NCBI GenBank assembly: GCA_023525715.1
Contig: CM042012.1
Coordinates: 41,335,528 to 41,399,527 of the forward strand
Reading direction: 5' to 3'
Length of the DNA stretch: 64,000 nucleotides
From: Cichorium intybus
Lineage: Eukaryota; Streptophyta; Magnoliopsida; Asterales; Asteraceae
Shown: one piece after another, positions 35,060 to 47,971 of the stretch
Layout: each line of letters begins with the position of its first letter
Position numbering within the stretch: position 1 is the first letter of the stretch
The notes under the pieces: generated by a model
The model's input: the letters and a program-made list of their open reading frames with translations, nothing else
Database searches by the model: none
What the model was told of the DNA's origin: nothing
Program-made: the position numbers and the translations under genes

Positions 35060-36546
35060 TGTAACACCCGGTTTCTCAATCTTAGGACACACCAATAACT
35101 TAATCAAACACAAACAAGGTTATGGTGAAATTCCAAAAGATGAGTAACAAGTTTTACAAAGTTCTAGCAAAAGCATAGTTTATAGTTACAACTATATACA
35201 ACAAGTATCTACATTGTTTTCACCAAAAACCAGGATAACCAAATTGTTTTCAATATATCTAGAACAAGTCCAAAGTCCAAGGTCCATATTTATCCAGCTA
35301 ACCCTCCGTGATGTGTTTTCCATGACCTGCATTACCAGAACTTAACACAACAACAATAGCAAACAAATTATGAGCTTTGAAAGCTCAGTGAGTAACTATA
35401 GAATGACTTAATTATATATTCTATCTTTCCATTTCAATGAATCTCAATTGAACAACTCAATCTTCAGTGTATCTCAAACACTGTTACTCTTTAATTCATT
35501 ACTCAAATCGATCCAACAGGATATATTCTTTTATCTACAATTATATCGCAATAATATGAAATTTTATCTAACAATAACTACTCACCTGAGGTTGACTCGG
35601 TACGTAGAACTCCAGAACCTCGCGTTTGATCCTGACTAGCCTTAGCTGTAACACAACAGCTAAATTTCAATACTCAAGTCTCATTAGAATCTCATTCACA
35701 ATTTATATCGACACAATCCAGAATTTAGCATCATATGGTGAAGTCATAATCAAACAATAACAATAACACTCTTGTTATAGTTCCTCACCTCACTCTTTTG
35801 ACCTATTCAAATTTGCAAACACAATCAACAAGAATAACACTAATTCAAGCTTAAAATTAAACTCTTATAGACTTGCTATACTACTAATTTGACTTTAACA
35901 TCATCGATTCATATGTGGGCCATCGAGACCACAAGGAATCACTCTAAATCAAAGTATCCAACGGTTGAAACAAAGTCAAATTCAAAGAGGATTACCTTTC
36001 AAACTCCAAGTACAAATCCCTAGCTTCAATTCGTGATTAATAGGCTTAAATCTCGACTTGGATGGCTTAGAAATCGATTTCTAGGGTTTAGAGAGGGTTT
36101 TGATTGAATTGGAAATGACCCAAATGAAGGAAAACCCGTATTTTAAAACACCCCTGATGCGCGACACGACCCGTGTAGGCTCACACGACCCGTGTGAGGC
36201 CTACAGCAAGCCATCCTGAAATGCACAGACCCACGCGACCCGTGTATCCTCACACGACCCGTGTGAGACTCAAACCCGCCTCAGTAATTTTTGAACAAAA
36301 CTTACACGACCCGTGTGAAGGTACACGACCCGTGTAGACCTGAAAAAGGGTACTGTTTGGTTCTTGAGCCTTTCTACACGACCCGTGTGGCCTCACACGA
36401 CCCGTATAACTCTGATTTGACATTTTACAAGTCCAAACTTCACTCAATTGGGTTTTTAACCATCCTAACTCATATAACAATTTATTAAATCTTAACTATA
36501 CTAAGATTAACACAAAATCTATGTAAATGAATAATATGATATTACA
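35060..36546 (-). repeat. 5' LTR of chromovirus
   Basis: 1,487 bp, partner of 28722-30208. Carries the motif array at 36164-36407; two of its eight motifs are mutated (ACGCG at 36233, CGTAT at 36403). Confidence 0.95.
36164..36407. promoter_or_regulatory. Array of eight ACACGACCCGTGT motifs in four 19-bp-spaced pairs (5' LTR)
   Basis: Starts at 36164/36183, 36233/36252, 36304/36323 and 36376/36395; within-pair spacing is 19 bp in all four. This copy lies in the LTR that would drive transcription of the element. Confidence 0.85.
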
Positions 36547-36920
36547 CAGAGTGTCTTCAATGTTTGAATCTTGAACATTCTTCTTGGTGATGAAGGTATA
36601 CAAGATCTTAAACATCTTTAACTTGGTATAACTTATCCTTATAATATCCTTTGGTTTAAATCTTCTAGTAATCATTCCTTTAAAATTTATCAAATTCAAA
36701 ACTCTGTTTAGTTCTTCCAACTTGTTTTGTGAGGCCTTGTTCAACTCCTCAATTCTCCTTCTCCTATGCAAGGATTTCTCTATATCCCTCTGAATAGTCC
36801 TTTGCTCCTTGAAAGCATGTTGAACTTTGTCATATTCTTCTTCTTGGACCTTCAAAGCAGTCTCTTCACCTTTCTTGGCAATTTTCTGTCTCAATAGCAC
36901 CTAATTATGCTCTTTAGCTA
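36547..36920 (-). pseudogene. Unknown coiled-coil protein remnant, copy B, proximal part
   Basis: About 120 open residues: 'RQKIAKKGEETALKVQEEEY', 'IEELNKASQNKLEELNRV' and 'TRRFKPKDIIRISYTK'. It is the counterpart of 19810-20230 in copy A. The chromovirus LTR now supplies its downstream end, so the last residues of the frame to 36496 are LTR-derived. Confidence 0.4.
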
Positions 36921-36924
36921 TTTT

Positions 36925-37955
36925 CTTTGCCTCTTCAAATACTCTACACTTCAATATTTTTTTCAATTTCATTATGCCATCATCATATTCTATATCATTC
37001 GAAAACAAGAAGTAGTCCTATACGGAGAAATTGTGCAGTTGGCCTCAACCATCTCATAGAAGACTACTTTGTTAATGATGTAGTCTATGCTGCAATCTAT
37101 CGTCGACAGTCTCGGATGAGGAAATAATTATTCATATGTATATCTAATGATTTGAAAACTAGGTTTTCATGTTTTCAGTAGCAACTGTATGTAAAAACTA
37201 GGAAATGTTTTTTCTCCAATACAAAAATGTAGAATTGCAATTCGTCAATTAGAATTTGGCTTGGGAGCTGACTCAAGGGAGGAGTATTTAAGGATGTCTG
37301 AGCGAACAACAATAGAAAGTGTGTATACGCTTGTTAAATATATCATGTTGGTTTACAACATGATATTTACGTGAACCTACACTTAGTGCCATCCACCGCT
37401 TGTATATGGTTTATAAAAACAGGCATCGGTTTCCAAGAATGCTTGGTAACATCGACATATGCATTGGCCGTGGGCAATATGCTCTAGTGCATAACACTAC
37501 TAAGTTATGCAAAGTGATCATAAAGAGCCGTCGATTATTCTAGAAGCATTGGCTTGTAATTATATTTTGATTTAGCATGTTGGTGTCATGGGTTCCAACA
37601 ATGGTATCAATGATCTTGACCAGTCACGAATATTCAACGACATATGTCTTGGAAATGCATGTGACATTAATTGATTACACAAGAAAGGGGTACTATATTA
37701 TAGATGAGATATATCTGAAGTATTTTCTATTTTAAAATTATGGACATGTTCTGATTATGAAAATTGATTAAAGATGAAGACAACTTAAGAAAGAGCTACG
37801 AATGATGTGGAACGAACATTTGGTTTCATTAAGCGACATTAGCAAATACTAAAAAACCCGACATGTTCCATGGACCCCAAAAGAATACAAAGTTTAATGT
37901 ATGCGAGCATCATGTGACAAAACTTAATTTTAGAAGATAAAACAAAAGCAATATG
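36925..37955 (+). pseudogene. PIF/Harbinger-type transposase pseudogene, copy B
   Basis: Paralogous to 20241-21235: 'GLNHLIEDYFVNDVVYAAIY', later 'HWPWAICSSA', 'GSNNGINDLDQSRIFNDI' and 'NDVERTFGFIKRH' are recognisable. It has more stops and indels than copy A, and the second catalytic Asp of the NNDIND block is changed to Gly here. Confidence 0.75.
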
Positions 37956-38084
37956 TCGTGATATCACGCTAATTATATATATTTTATACGCGATATCGAG
38001 ATATTTAAAGTTATAAATGATACAATTTAGGACAAACGGTACACATAATACTTGGAATTTGCATTTTACAGAAAAAGTTGATTG

Positions 38085-38318
38085 CTAGTAAATATGGAAC
38101 GGAATCTGGACTAGAATCGGAAATTGAAGAAAATAATGATGACTGAAGAACATGCCGCACACATTGAAGAGTTAGTGACGCGATGCTTTCACAATTGTGA
38201 CACCATTACATGTGATAACGCCGCAACCAAGGATAACGATTATGATTATTACAGCAATCGTTTAGCTAATGACTCACACAAAGTAGCGCTACCGGTAGGC
38301 AACCCGAATTTTAATTGA
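38085..38318 (+). pseudogene. Small unknown open frame in copy B (broken in A)
   Basis: The frame 'EEHAAHIEELVTRCFHNCD' to 'VALPVGNPNFN' stays open here while the copy A counterpart (21365-21606) has several stops. It lies just after the Harbinger pseudogene. No family recognised; it may be transposon-carried sequence. Confidence 0.3.
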
Positions 38319-38424
38319 ATTTTTAAGAAAATTTTTATTTCGTTGGATATTTTAGAGTTTGGGATTGTTTTTGTTTTCCAAGTACTTATGAACTAATAAT
38401 CACTTTTTAGTAATTCAAGACTAA

Positions 38425-39345
38425 GCTTTGTGCTTACTCTTTCACTCTAACCGTTTTTTAGATATTTGTTAGCTTGGGTTTGGAGCACGGCGCGACTGTA
38501 TCGCATATGAGGTTTTGTCATTCAAGTCTTCCGATGGATAATGTTTGTAAACATATTTAATAAACACGATTTTATATGTTTTTTAATACCAAGTTTTAAT
38601 TGGATGGTTTCTAGTTTACAATCCGTTTTATGTGTTTGAATCGTTTTTAGAACAAAAATTTTATTACGGAATTTGAGACGTTACAAGAACCAACAAAAAT
38701 CGAAATTTATCAGTATTCTTCGACTTTCCAAGCTGAGTGGAAGGTATTTTAGCTCAATCTAAGGTTGGAGGAAGGATTCCAAGCACCAGATTGAAGGTTT
38801 ATCACAAAAGCATCCGACTTCAGGATTCATTTTGCTATTCTATCATGTCTACTTTCTGATTCTGATCCTTTATGTTTTACGTAGCTGAATATGAGATTAA
38901 AACCCTAATCGGATGCTTGGTTTGTAACAAAATTTTAGTTTTTGCATTTGAATTTAAAGTATTGTTCAGATATAAAGTTGTTTAATTTATTATGCTTGTT
39001 ATTTTAAAGAACCATAAATGTTAAAAATCTGGTTTTATAAGCTTAATTCTGAATTTTTATAATTTTAAGGACCAATGTAGTTATAAAATTTGAATCTTGA
39101 CTAGTTTAGGATCATTAAACACATCAAGACTAGTGAATGACCAATACCTAAGATTAAGTTAATGAAAATTGGAACTTTAATGTGTATCCAATGTTTGTAA
39201 TAGATGTAATAAAGGACTATTTTTTAGAACATGTTAGCTTTCATGATCAATGAGACTAAATAGGACAAATCTTGCAGGATAGGAACTGAAATAATAAAGC
39301 TAGTTAGTGCATATAACCATTGTGATTAACACTTAGATGTCATAG
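38425..39345. other. Unidentified insertion flanking the solo LTR, absent from copy A
   Basis: The match to copy A stops near 38425 and resumes near 41650. The 0.9 kb before the solo LTR has no credible frame. Its composition, with long T-rich and intron-like stretches, suggests LTR or leader sequence of an older element, but I cannot assign it. Confidence 0.4.
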
Positions 39346-41606
39346 TGTAACATCCTTAAATTGGGGCTAAAAGTTTAGTAAATAAAATTAAAATAAAATT
39401 AAGATAATTATAATAATTAATAAAAAAAATGAAATGAGAAGTTGCAATTTAGAAAAAAAAAATATTTATTATAGAGTATATTATAATGGGTAAAAAGGAG
39501 AATTTCCATAGGATGTTCTAGAAGGGGGACTTAAATGCAAAACTGGAACTCTTGTGGGTGGGGGAGGGGTCTCATTGCAAATAAGGAAGAGTTAGTTGGG
39601 CTGGAGGGACTACTTTGCAATTATGGGAAACTTGAAGCCTAGTTGGGGGGAAAACCCCATTTCTCCTAACAAACACGATTTTGAGAGAAGAGAGAGGGCT
39701 AGGGACGATTTCAAGTGGGATTCAAAGGGAGAAGTTCATTTCCAGCAAGATCTTAGTGAATTGCATCAATCTCTTGAAGATCTAAGGTAAGAAATCCAAT
39801 CTCCATGTTGAAAACCCACTATTTTGGGAAGATTGAGTTCAAATTCGGGTTCATAGTTGGGGGAGATGAACTCTATGATCCCAAAGGTGTAGCATATGAA
39901 TTCTAATGATTATCTCTTTTCAATTCAATGGTTTCATGCTTGGAGAATCATTTAAATGTTGGTTGATACTCATGAACCCTAATTTTTGGGGAAAAACCCA
40001 CCTATGAGTGGAACCTTGATAATTTGGATCAACTTACATCTTAAATGAATTCTATGAAGAGCTTAAGTGAGTTCCTAGTGATTCCAATTAGTGGAAGAAG
40101 GAATCCCTTTAGTTATGGACCAAATTGTTGAATGGAATCGGATATTCCTTTGATCTAAGCTGATGAAGTAAACTTAAAATGATAACATGGATTTGATTCA
40201 ATACAGATGATATTGGATGGTTAAAAAGGGTGTAATGATGTATTATTTTGAGTTAGAATAATGTTATTTCAATGGTTATGAGTTTGGAGAAGTGTTGGAC
40301 CTTAAACTGGATGAAAAGGAGAGAAAAGTACCAAAAATCGGGCTGCTGGGCACTGTACACGACCCGTGTGATTAAGTCTGGGCTCTCGGATCAAATTCAC
40401 ACGACCCGTTTCAGTCTGTATAGTCCAGATTAGTTGGGTTTTGAGCTTTAAGGTTCGGGATGTTGATTCTAATGTTTAAGTTAACTCTTAGGACATGTTT
40501 AACTAAGATTTTACTCTTATTTAGTGAAGCTTAATTAGTCCTAGAACCATTTTTAATATGGATAATTATTTTTCTTATAGGAGGAGATTAATTGAAGTGG
40601 AAGCAAAAGATAACATTCTTTTGGAACTTAAGGAAGGTGAGTTTACCGGGAGTACACATCCCAACTATTATCTGTTGTGTGTATTATCAAATACTTTTCA
40701 TGCATCATATTATATGTAATGTGTTATATGATTACTACTTGTGCATTGCATGAAAACGAATTTCTAAAGATGTTTTTCAAATAAAGATTATAATGATGTT
40801 TTGAAAGATGTTTTGAGCATCCTATTTGTACATTGCATTGCATATAGGATGGGATTGACCGAGTGAACCTTATGATGGCCTTAAAGATGTTTAAAGATGA
40901 TGGGCTAAAATAGCCACCTTGATGATGATTATTCCATATAGAGGGTTAAGATGGGCCCTCAACGATGTTCGTGGAATTGTTCCCGACAATAAGGGACCGC
41001 ATGAGGGAGTTGCTAACCCTCATGGGACTAGTGTGATGGCCACTAGTTCTAGTTTAACCTATACGGGGGATCGAGTGATATGCTTCGTGCGTGTCATTTG
41101 TGAACTTAGGTAGGTGCCATTGAGGTGAGTTGGACTTCTATGAGATGGACGTGGGTTTGGGATAGTTGCATCATGCATTTCATTTGCATTTCATAACTAT
41201 CTATTTTGAAGTAAATCCTTATGATGTTTAAAATAACTTTTGAAGTATGTTTCAAAACTATTATTGGAGGTTTGTCCCGAGTGTGGTAGTTCACTGCCCA
41301 CTCGAAATGGGTCAACCTCGGGTAAGCTCACCAGGCATTTCAATTGCCTAACTTATTTTGATGTGTACTCAGGTTAAGGCTAGGAGTTTAAGGCGAGGCA
41401 GGAGTTTTAGAAGACCACGGGATGTGTGGCCATTTAAACCTTGTTTTTGTACTTGAATTATGATATCTCCTCGCTATACATTATTAAACAACCTTTTGAT
41501 GTTTTTGGGACCTAATTTCCGCGATGATGAAACTTCCTTTTGAATTAATGAAGTCATTTTAGAAAACAAATGTTTTAATTATTAAACCCTAGCGAGGGGT
41601 GTCACA
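39346..41606. repeat. Solo Gypsy-type LTR, 2,261 bp, CATAG target duplication
   Basis: It starts TGTAACATCC and ends GGTGTCACA, with exact 5-bp flanks CATAG at 39341-39345 and 41607-41611. There is no internal region. Two motifs of the ACACGACCCGTGT type occur at 40357-40369 and, one base off, 40399-40411. Diverged family members include 11.7-14.07 kb in the opposite orientation. Confidence 0.88.
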
Positions 41607-42019
41607 CATAGGTTTAGAATTCAGGGGCCAATAAACTAATCACTTAAGAAATCGATGAACAACTTTGGCTAACCATTGCATTGCCAAAACTCAACCATTA
41701 ACTAGAATTTCATTAAACCAAGTAAAGCATCATTGAAACCATGTTTGAATTTGGAATCCAAGCCTATACTTGTAAATTAGATTGATTTATAATGTACTAA
41801 AAGTTGCCTTATTTTTATATTAAAGTTTAGTTTAACTAGCAACTGAACTTATTAAAATCATGTTCGTACGTACCCCCAAGTGTTCAACACCCTTTCTTAA
41901 CAACGTTATACGACTATACAACTATCCACAATGCCTAGTGTCGTTAATTAGCACAATCCGTCACTATTCGTCTAATTTATGTCGCTAATCCACACTACAA
42001 GGTTTAGTACTTTTAGCGG

Positions 42020-42270
42020 TGACATATGTCGCCCCTAATAGTCCGGAAAGTCGCCCCTAAAGGTATTAGCGGCGACATGTCGCCCCTAAAAATGTCGCTG
42101 CTATAGCTTCGTCGCTATTGCTTTAGTGTCGCCCCTAAAAGTGTCGCCCCTAAAAGTGTCGCCGCTAATACTCTTAAGTCGCCCCTATAGTGTCGCCACA
42201 AAAGCGTTCGTCACCATTATGGTTCACCGTCACTAAAACGTTCGTTGCTAATGCCTGTCGCCCCTAATAC
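42020..42270. repeat. CACTA left subterminal repeats (GTCGCCCCTA, about seven copies)
   Basis: Seven exact GTCGCCCCTA units plus variants (GTCGCCGCTA, GTCGCTGCTA) lie within 250 bp. In En/Spm elements such repeats bind the TNPA protein. Here they are unusually CpG-rich against an AT-rich background. Confidence 0.85.
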
Positions 42271-42492
42271 CTTTTTTTTTCTTTTTTTCTGTTTGCCTTA
42301 TTTTCATTAAGTTCTTAATCCAGAAGCTCTTAATCAATTCAGACAGGTTCCAGAAAATGCAGAAATTTAAATAACATCCAGAAATAGTTATATAATCCAT
42401 AACATGTTTCAAAACCCATAACATGTCTCAAAATCCATAACATGTCTTATAATACTAATTAAAACATTAACTACTTGTCATAAACTAAAAAA

Positions 42493-44002
42493 CTACTCAT
42501 CATTACCACCGTTTCCATCATCGTTATCATCATCTTCTTCTTCTTGCAATTGTCGCATAAATGCTTTCATTTTTTCAACTTTTCTTGGGTTGTTGAATAA
42601 ACGGTCTACATCATCCATCTACAAAGTACACAACAAATGTATTAAGTATACAACAAATTACTAAGAAATGATAGCCAAACTATCAAGTATACAACAAATG
42701 TATTAAGTCATTATCAAATAAGTTACAACTAACCTGAGTACTCTGTGGTGGTTGTGATGATTGGCCCTCCATAAAAGAAGGATTCTTGGAACTTTGTTTT
42801 CCAGACGGTTTACTCCGATCCCTCTTATGTGTCCTCGTCGAGTATCGAGCACTTTTTCAAATATAGCCACCTCGTCTACTGGAGTGTTTGTGGGGTTACA
42901 TATTGCGTATTGCTCGTTAAACTCACGAAGTAAATCATTCTGTAATTTACAATGATGATTAACATAGATTAGTATACTTCTTATTTAAAGTAAAAAACAA
43001 TTATATACATATAATTATAAACAAAAAACACCAATGTACTTACATATTTTTCCTCAACATCTGGGCTATCAAACTTCCTTTCTTTATCAGTATGTGCTTC
43101 ATGATAGGCTTCAATTCTCGTAATGCCCTGTTTCACATTAAAAATTAGATTATACTCTAAAACTAACACATATAATTATAACTTACTTTCTTGAATGCAG
43201 CGTTACTGTAGGTACTTGTCCCTCCGCGGTTCTTTACTGTTTGTTTGGCACGATTACCACTATTTTGTTGAGAGCGCTCAAGAAATTTAGGACTCGTGAA
43301 AAGATTAACCGCACTGACCCAGTTTTGTGGATTCATACCCTGGGGGGGATTAGCCCTTGCTCTATCCACATCATGCACCCCTCCATTTTCACCAAAATAC
43401 TCATTCGCTTTGGATTTACGGCCTCTATAACGCTTTCCTACTTGACATTCAATGCCCTCCCATAAAGCTCTTCCATCGGGATCATTTTGAAGCGAATTAA
43501 TATCAAAGTATGTCTACAAATAAAAAAAGTTAGATAAATAAAAAGTAATAAAAAATCACAAATGAAATATAATTATATAAATAATTTACCCGTAGGTGCT
43601 CCCATAAGCCATTCTTTTGGTCTTCTGGAACTTCTGCCCATGATTTTTTGTCTAATGGGATGTCTCGCCAAATATAATCGACAGCCTCACGAATAAATAG
43701 GTCATAATGGTCACCAACCGGAATGTAGGTAGCGGCCCTATCCCAAACTAACGGTAAAGGCCGCTTGCCATTAGCTACCCATTTCTCAATCATCTTAAGA
43801 TTTTTTTGCTTGCCTCTACGATTCATGGGTTGAGCTGCAAATGTAATTAAAAAATATTATTAGTCATAATTTATAAGAGTGATTTGTCAAATAAATAAAT
43901 CTTAAAAAACTTACTATCCTGTTGATGATGGCTAGGGCCTCCAAAACCTCGTGGAGGTGGCTCCCCATCACCATCTCCTCCGTGGCCCATTACATCAGCC
44001 AT
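42493..44002 (-). CDS. CACTA TNPA-like (Transposase_24 type) gene, six inferred exons, one frameshift
   Basis: Inferred exons on the minus strand with GT/AG borders: 44002-43915, 43834-43590, 43513-43187, 43127-43044, 42939-42734 and 42618-42493. The product begins 'MADVMGHGGDGE', continues with 'KMIEKWVANGKRPLPLVWD', 'NPPQGMNPQNWVSAVNLF', 'GITRIEAYHEAHTDKERKF' and a 'DTRRGHIRGIG' block, and ends in an acidic tail. This is the layout of plant Transposase_24 proteins that bind subterminal repeats. The exons total 1,076 nt, one short of a whole frame; the protein looks right only if a base is missing near 42805-42812 in exon 5. Exon limits are my inference. Confidence 0.7.
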
Positions 44003-44178
44003 CATATATGTGATCGCAATCCAGAAGAAAAATCTCATCCTGAAAAGTTATACGATATAGAATACAGAAATACAAAATGAAATACAATGCCATAATTACA
44101 ACATATAAACAAGAAGTATATTTCTATTTCAATGAGCCAAGTTCGATTACAATGAGACAATAATACATATAAAAAATT

Positions 44179-47100
44179 TCACTCCTTCTCGCCCTCAGAC
44201 ATTTCAGTGTCATCCTCATACGTTTCACAATCAAAATCGCTCCCGTCATAATCAGTCTCGTCTTCAGATACTTCATTGATGATACGTGTCGATTGACGAA
44301 CTGGAATTTGACTTTCGGGAGTAACTGAACTTTCACCTACTGTTGGTAAACCTATAAAGTATTGGCTCAAGTCGATTACAATTCTACAATTAGATGAACA
44401 GTTATTCTGAACGGTGTCGATATTTTCAGCAGGGCTAATAACATCAACATTTTCGATAGAGTCATTGACAACGTTATCGACACGACCATCATTTGTTGGT
44501 AGATCCCAAATTTGTCGATGGTTAACGTTTTCAACAACCCATCGGTGGTTATTATTTGGGTTTGCTCGACAAGGTTCTCGAATGTAAAACACTTGTTTCG
44601 CCTGCGAAGCAAATATGAGTTGATCTTCTTTGTCCCATTCGTGTCGTGTGTCGATACTGGTGATATTATTTTCACATGTAACCCATTCAGGATCGAACCA
44701 CTTACATCGAAAAAGGACACTAGAAAGATTGAATGGATAATGCAACTCAATAATCTCTTCGAGCTGGCCATAATACTTTTCTTGATTTAGTCCCTCTACC
44801 AAAACCCCAGAGTTTTGTGTTGTGCGGTTTGCATCACGACTAAGTACCACATACCTAACACCATTGACTATGCAAGAGGTGTAAGTAGAGACTTTTACGT
44901 TTGCACCGATTGAAAGAGCCGACAACTCTATGTGAAACTCTGGAGACTTTTGTGTTTGCATCTGATAGACCTATTAAATATAAATTTATGTATGTTATGT
45001 TCAATTTGTTAATGAAAATACAACATAAATAATTGTTATTTTGTATTACCTTGCGGAGGAACCATGTAGGGAATGCAGATTTAAAATCACTGTGCGGATT
45101 TTTAGATTTGAATTCGCTACATTGATGACAAGAGATATAGATTTTAGTAAAAGGACAAAATTGAAAGGAGATTATGGAAGGTTAAACATAAGAACACTTA
45201 CTTTATGTATTCATCTACTTCATCACAATGCTCGAGCACGAACCATTCTAGCTTCTTTTTTCTGTCACCTCAAGAGTTTTGAACTGCGTTGCGCTTGTCG
45301 GTCGACATTTAGACTCAAACATCCAAAACTTTGTTTTTTGTATGACAACATCCTCATTTCTTTCAGGACGATTGAATCGAGTTTGGACATCTTTAAGGTA
45401 CATGGAACAAAACGTTAAAGCCTCTTCAGCAACATAACCCTCTGCCATACAACCTTCAGGCCTCGCCTTATTCCTCACATAGTTTTTCAGTTTTTTCAAA
45501 TACCTTTCGATCGAATACATCCATCTGTAATGTACCGGGCCTCCACAAATCGCTTCATCAGGTAAATGTAAAACTAAATGAACCATTATGTCAAAAAATG
45601 CTAGGGGATAGATCATTTCTAATCTGCACAAGATATTAATAATAGCATCCTTGGCCTCCCTCATATCGTTCACCATCAATGTTCTGGAGCAAATTTGTTT
45701 AAAAAACATGTAAAGATCTACCATTGGTGTATATTCATTTCTTTGCAAAAACCCCCTGACTCCAATCGGTATCAAACGTTGCATAAGAATGTGATTGTCA
45801 TGAGATTTCAACCCAGTAATGTTATTATCATTATCTTTCACTTTATTGCTAATGTTGGATCCAAACCCATCCGGAAGTTTAACGTCTTTTATAAATTGAC
45901 AAAAATGTTTTCGATCAGAGTCCTTGAAAGAGTATTTTGCATGGGGTATATCTTCTTTGTTATGTTTTTTTCGTATCCAATATTGTTTTCGAATGTTCAG
46001 ATTCTCCAAGTCTTTCCTTGCACTTCGTGTGTCTTTGGACTTGTCGTTCTTCAGAAGGGTACCCAACAAGCTATCACACACATTTTTCTCGATGTGCATA
46101 ACATCTAAGTTATGCTTCAAATGAAGAGATGACCAATAATCGAGTTCGAAAAAAATGCTTCGTTTGGTCCAGTTGTGCCACGTTCGTTTTCTCTTGTTAG
46201 CATTAGCAAGACCAAATCCAGGATGTTTGCCTGGTACATAACTCGGTATTTGAGCTAATTGAGCTTCTATTTCTTCATGAGTAAGTTGTTTTATGGGGGG
46301 TCGTGTCTCGTGTGCTCCATTAAAATCCAAACTCTTTCTCCAAGGGTGGTTAGCATTTAAGAAACGGCGATGACAAAGATAAACGATTTTATTTTCTATA
46401 GCGACTGAAGGAGTGTCTTTATTGCAAGTTGGGCATGCATAGTACCCTTGTCCAGACCAACCAGATAGACTAGTACGACCTGGAAAGTCGCTTATTGTCC
46501 ATAACAACGCCGCTTTCATAGTGAAGAACGTATTTGTTGCTGCATCTTTAGTACGTACGCCCGAGTGCCACAATTGCTTAAGCTCTTCCACCAATGGCCT
46601 AAGGAAGACATCCATGTCCTTCTTGGGTGATTTAGGGCCAGGAATCAACAAGGCCAACATGAATGATGACTCTTTCATACATAGCCATGGTGGTAGATTG
46701 TATGTAGTGAGTATGACAGGCCATGTGCTATGACCTGAATTAATGTTAGAAAATGGATTTAAAAAATCAGTAGCAAGACCTAGGCGAACATTTCGAGGTT
46801 CCCTTGAAAAGTTAGGGTGCTTTAAATCAAAGTCTTTCCATGAAGATCCATCAACGGGATGACGCATCGTACCGTCTTCTGATCGTCCGGTACTATGCCA
46901 AATCATATTTTTTTCCGTGTGCCTTGAGCAATACAAACGTCGTAGTCTGGGGGTCACAGGAAAGTATCGTAACACCTGATGTGCCACCTTCTTGCCCTTT
47001 TTCTTGTCATCAACCCACCGACTGGTATTGCAAACAGGACAATTCTGCAACGACTTGTTTTCGCCCCAAAAGAGAGCACAATCGTATTTGCACACATGTA

Positions 47101-47755
47101 TTGACTCGTAACCCAAACCAAGTTTTTTCAGCTTCACTTTGGCTGCATAATGTGAAGTGGGAACCTTGTTTTCTTTAGAAAATGCAGATTCCAACAACTC
47201 GAGGAGCTGATCGAATGAAGCATCACTCCATTTGTTGTTCACCTTGATATGCATCAGCTTTGCTAAAAAGTCGAAGGAAGAAAACCAGGTACAACCAGGA
47301 TATAATTCTGCTTGGACTTCATCTAACAGCTTATGAAATCCATCATCGGCAACGTTGTCCTCTGTATCTAAGTTCCCTTCCTCCCGATTAGTACTGTTTT
47401 CCCCCATATTTTCCCCCATAACGTCGTTGATAACGTCAACCATGTCGTGACTTGGAGCTATGTCGTCACTTGGTGCTTGGTTTTGACTTGGACCTACGGC
47501 ATGTACCATCATAGTTCTTCTTTCACCATGATAGGTCCATGTATCATAACGTTTACTAAAACCATACGCATGTATGTGGGATTTCATTATTAAGAGTTTT
47601 ACGAATTCTCTAAGTTCACATCGTCTACACGGACATATGATTAAACCTCTACTGTCGATGTGTTGTTTGGATCTCTCAATAAAACTATTGAGTCCTTCCT
47701 CGAATGCGTCAGAGTTACGGTTTTCAAGAGTAGTCCAACTTTTATCGATAGGCAT
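44179..47755 (-). CDS. CACTA TNP2-type transposase, three inferred exons, one frameshift
   Basis: Exon 1 (47755-45202) starts with the Transpos_assoc region ('MPIDKSWTTLENRNSDAF', 'CPCRRCELREF'), followed by the Transposase_21 core ('HLKHNLDVMHIEKNVCDSLL', 'GWSGQGYYACPTCNKDTPS') and a DUF4218 region ('GGPVHYRWMYSIERYLKKLK'). Exon 2 is 45116-45050 and exon 3 is 44970-44179 (DUF4216: 'GVRYVVLSRDANRTTQNSG'). A T6 run at 45256-45261 (A6 in the gene) puts exon 1 out of frame for its last 17 or so codons. One extra A would restore 'LEWFVLEHCDEV' and make exons 1 and 2 total 2,622 nt, in phase with exon 3. The enzyme cuts at the CACTA ends. Confidence 0.85.
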
Positions 47756-47971
47756 GATGTAACTGAAACATAAAAGATGTTTGAATTAAATTTCATATTA
47801 GATTATTTTAGGGGAAACCACGATGTTAGATATTTTTTGTTCACCAAAATGGCAACAAAAAAATCAGAATAGAGATAGAGTATTCATAATACAGTCCCAA
47901 AACGAAATAGACTGTCTCGATCAGAATATTTTGGAGAAATCGGACAACGGATAGAGTATTTGCAAGGGTAG

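Larger units (their letters stand above)
28722..36546 (-). mobile_element. Full-length Gypsy chromovirus (Tekay/Del-like), 7,825 bp, CAGAG target duplication
   Basis: Two LTRs of 1,487 bp each (28722-30208 and 35060-36546) start TGTAACACCCGG on the plus strand and end ATTACA. They are flanked by exact CAGAG copies (28717-28721 and 36547-36551). The Met-type primer site lies beside the right LTR and the purine tract beside the left, so the element is on the minus strand. I count about 19 substitutions between the LTRs by eye, so it is older than the Copia at 547 but still fairly young. The polyprotein is complete apart from two late stops before and inside the chromodomain. Confidence 0.95.

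Noticed and set aside
39596..39790. 64-codon frame in the solo LTR
   Set aside because: It lies in LTR sequence, has no family match I recognise and has no conserved counterpart.
41106..41315. 69-codon frame with a counterpart at 11972-12193
   Set aside because: The similarity comes from two related LTRs in opposite orientation; there is no start context or domain.
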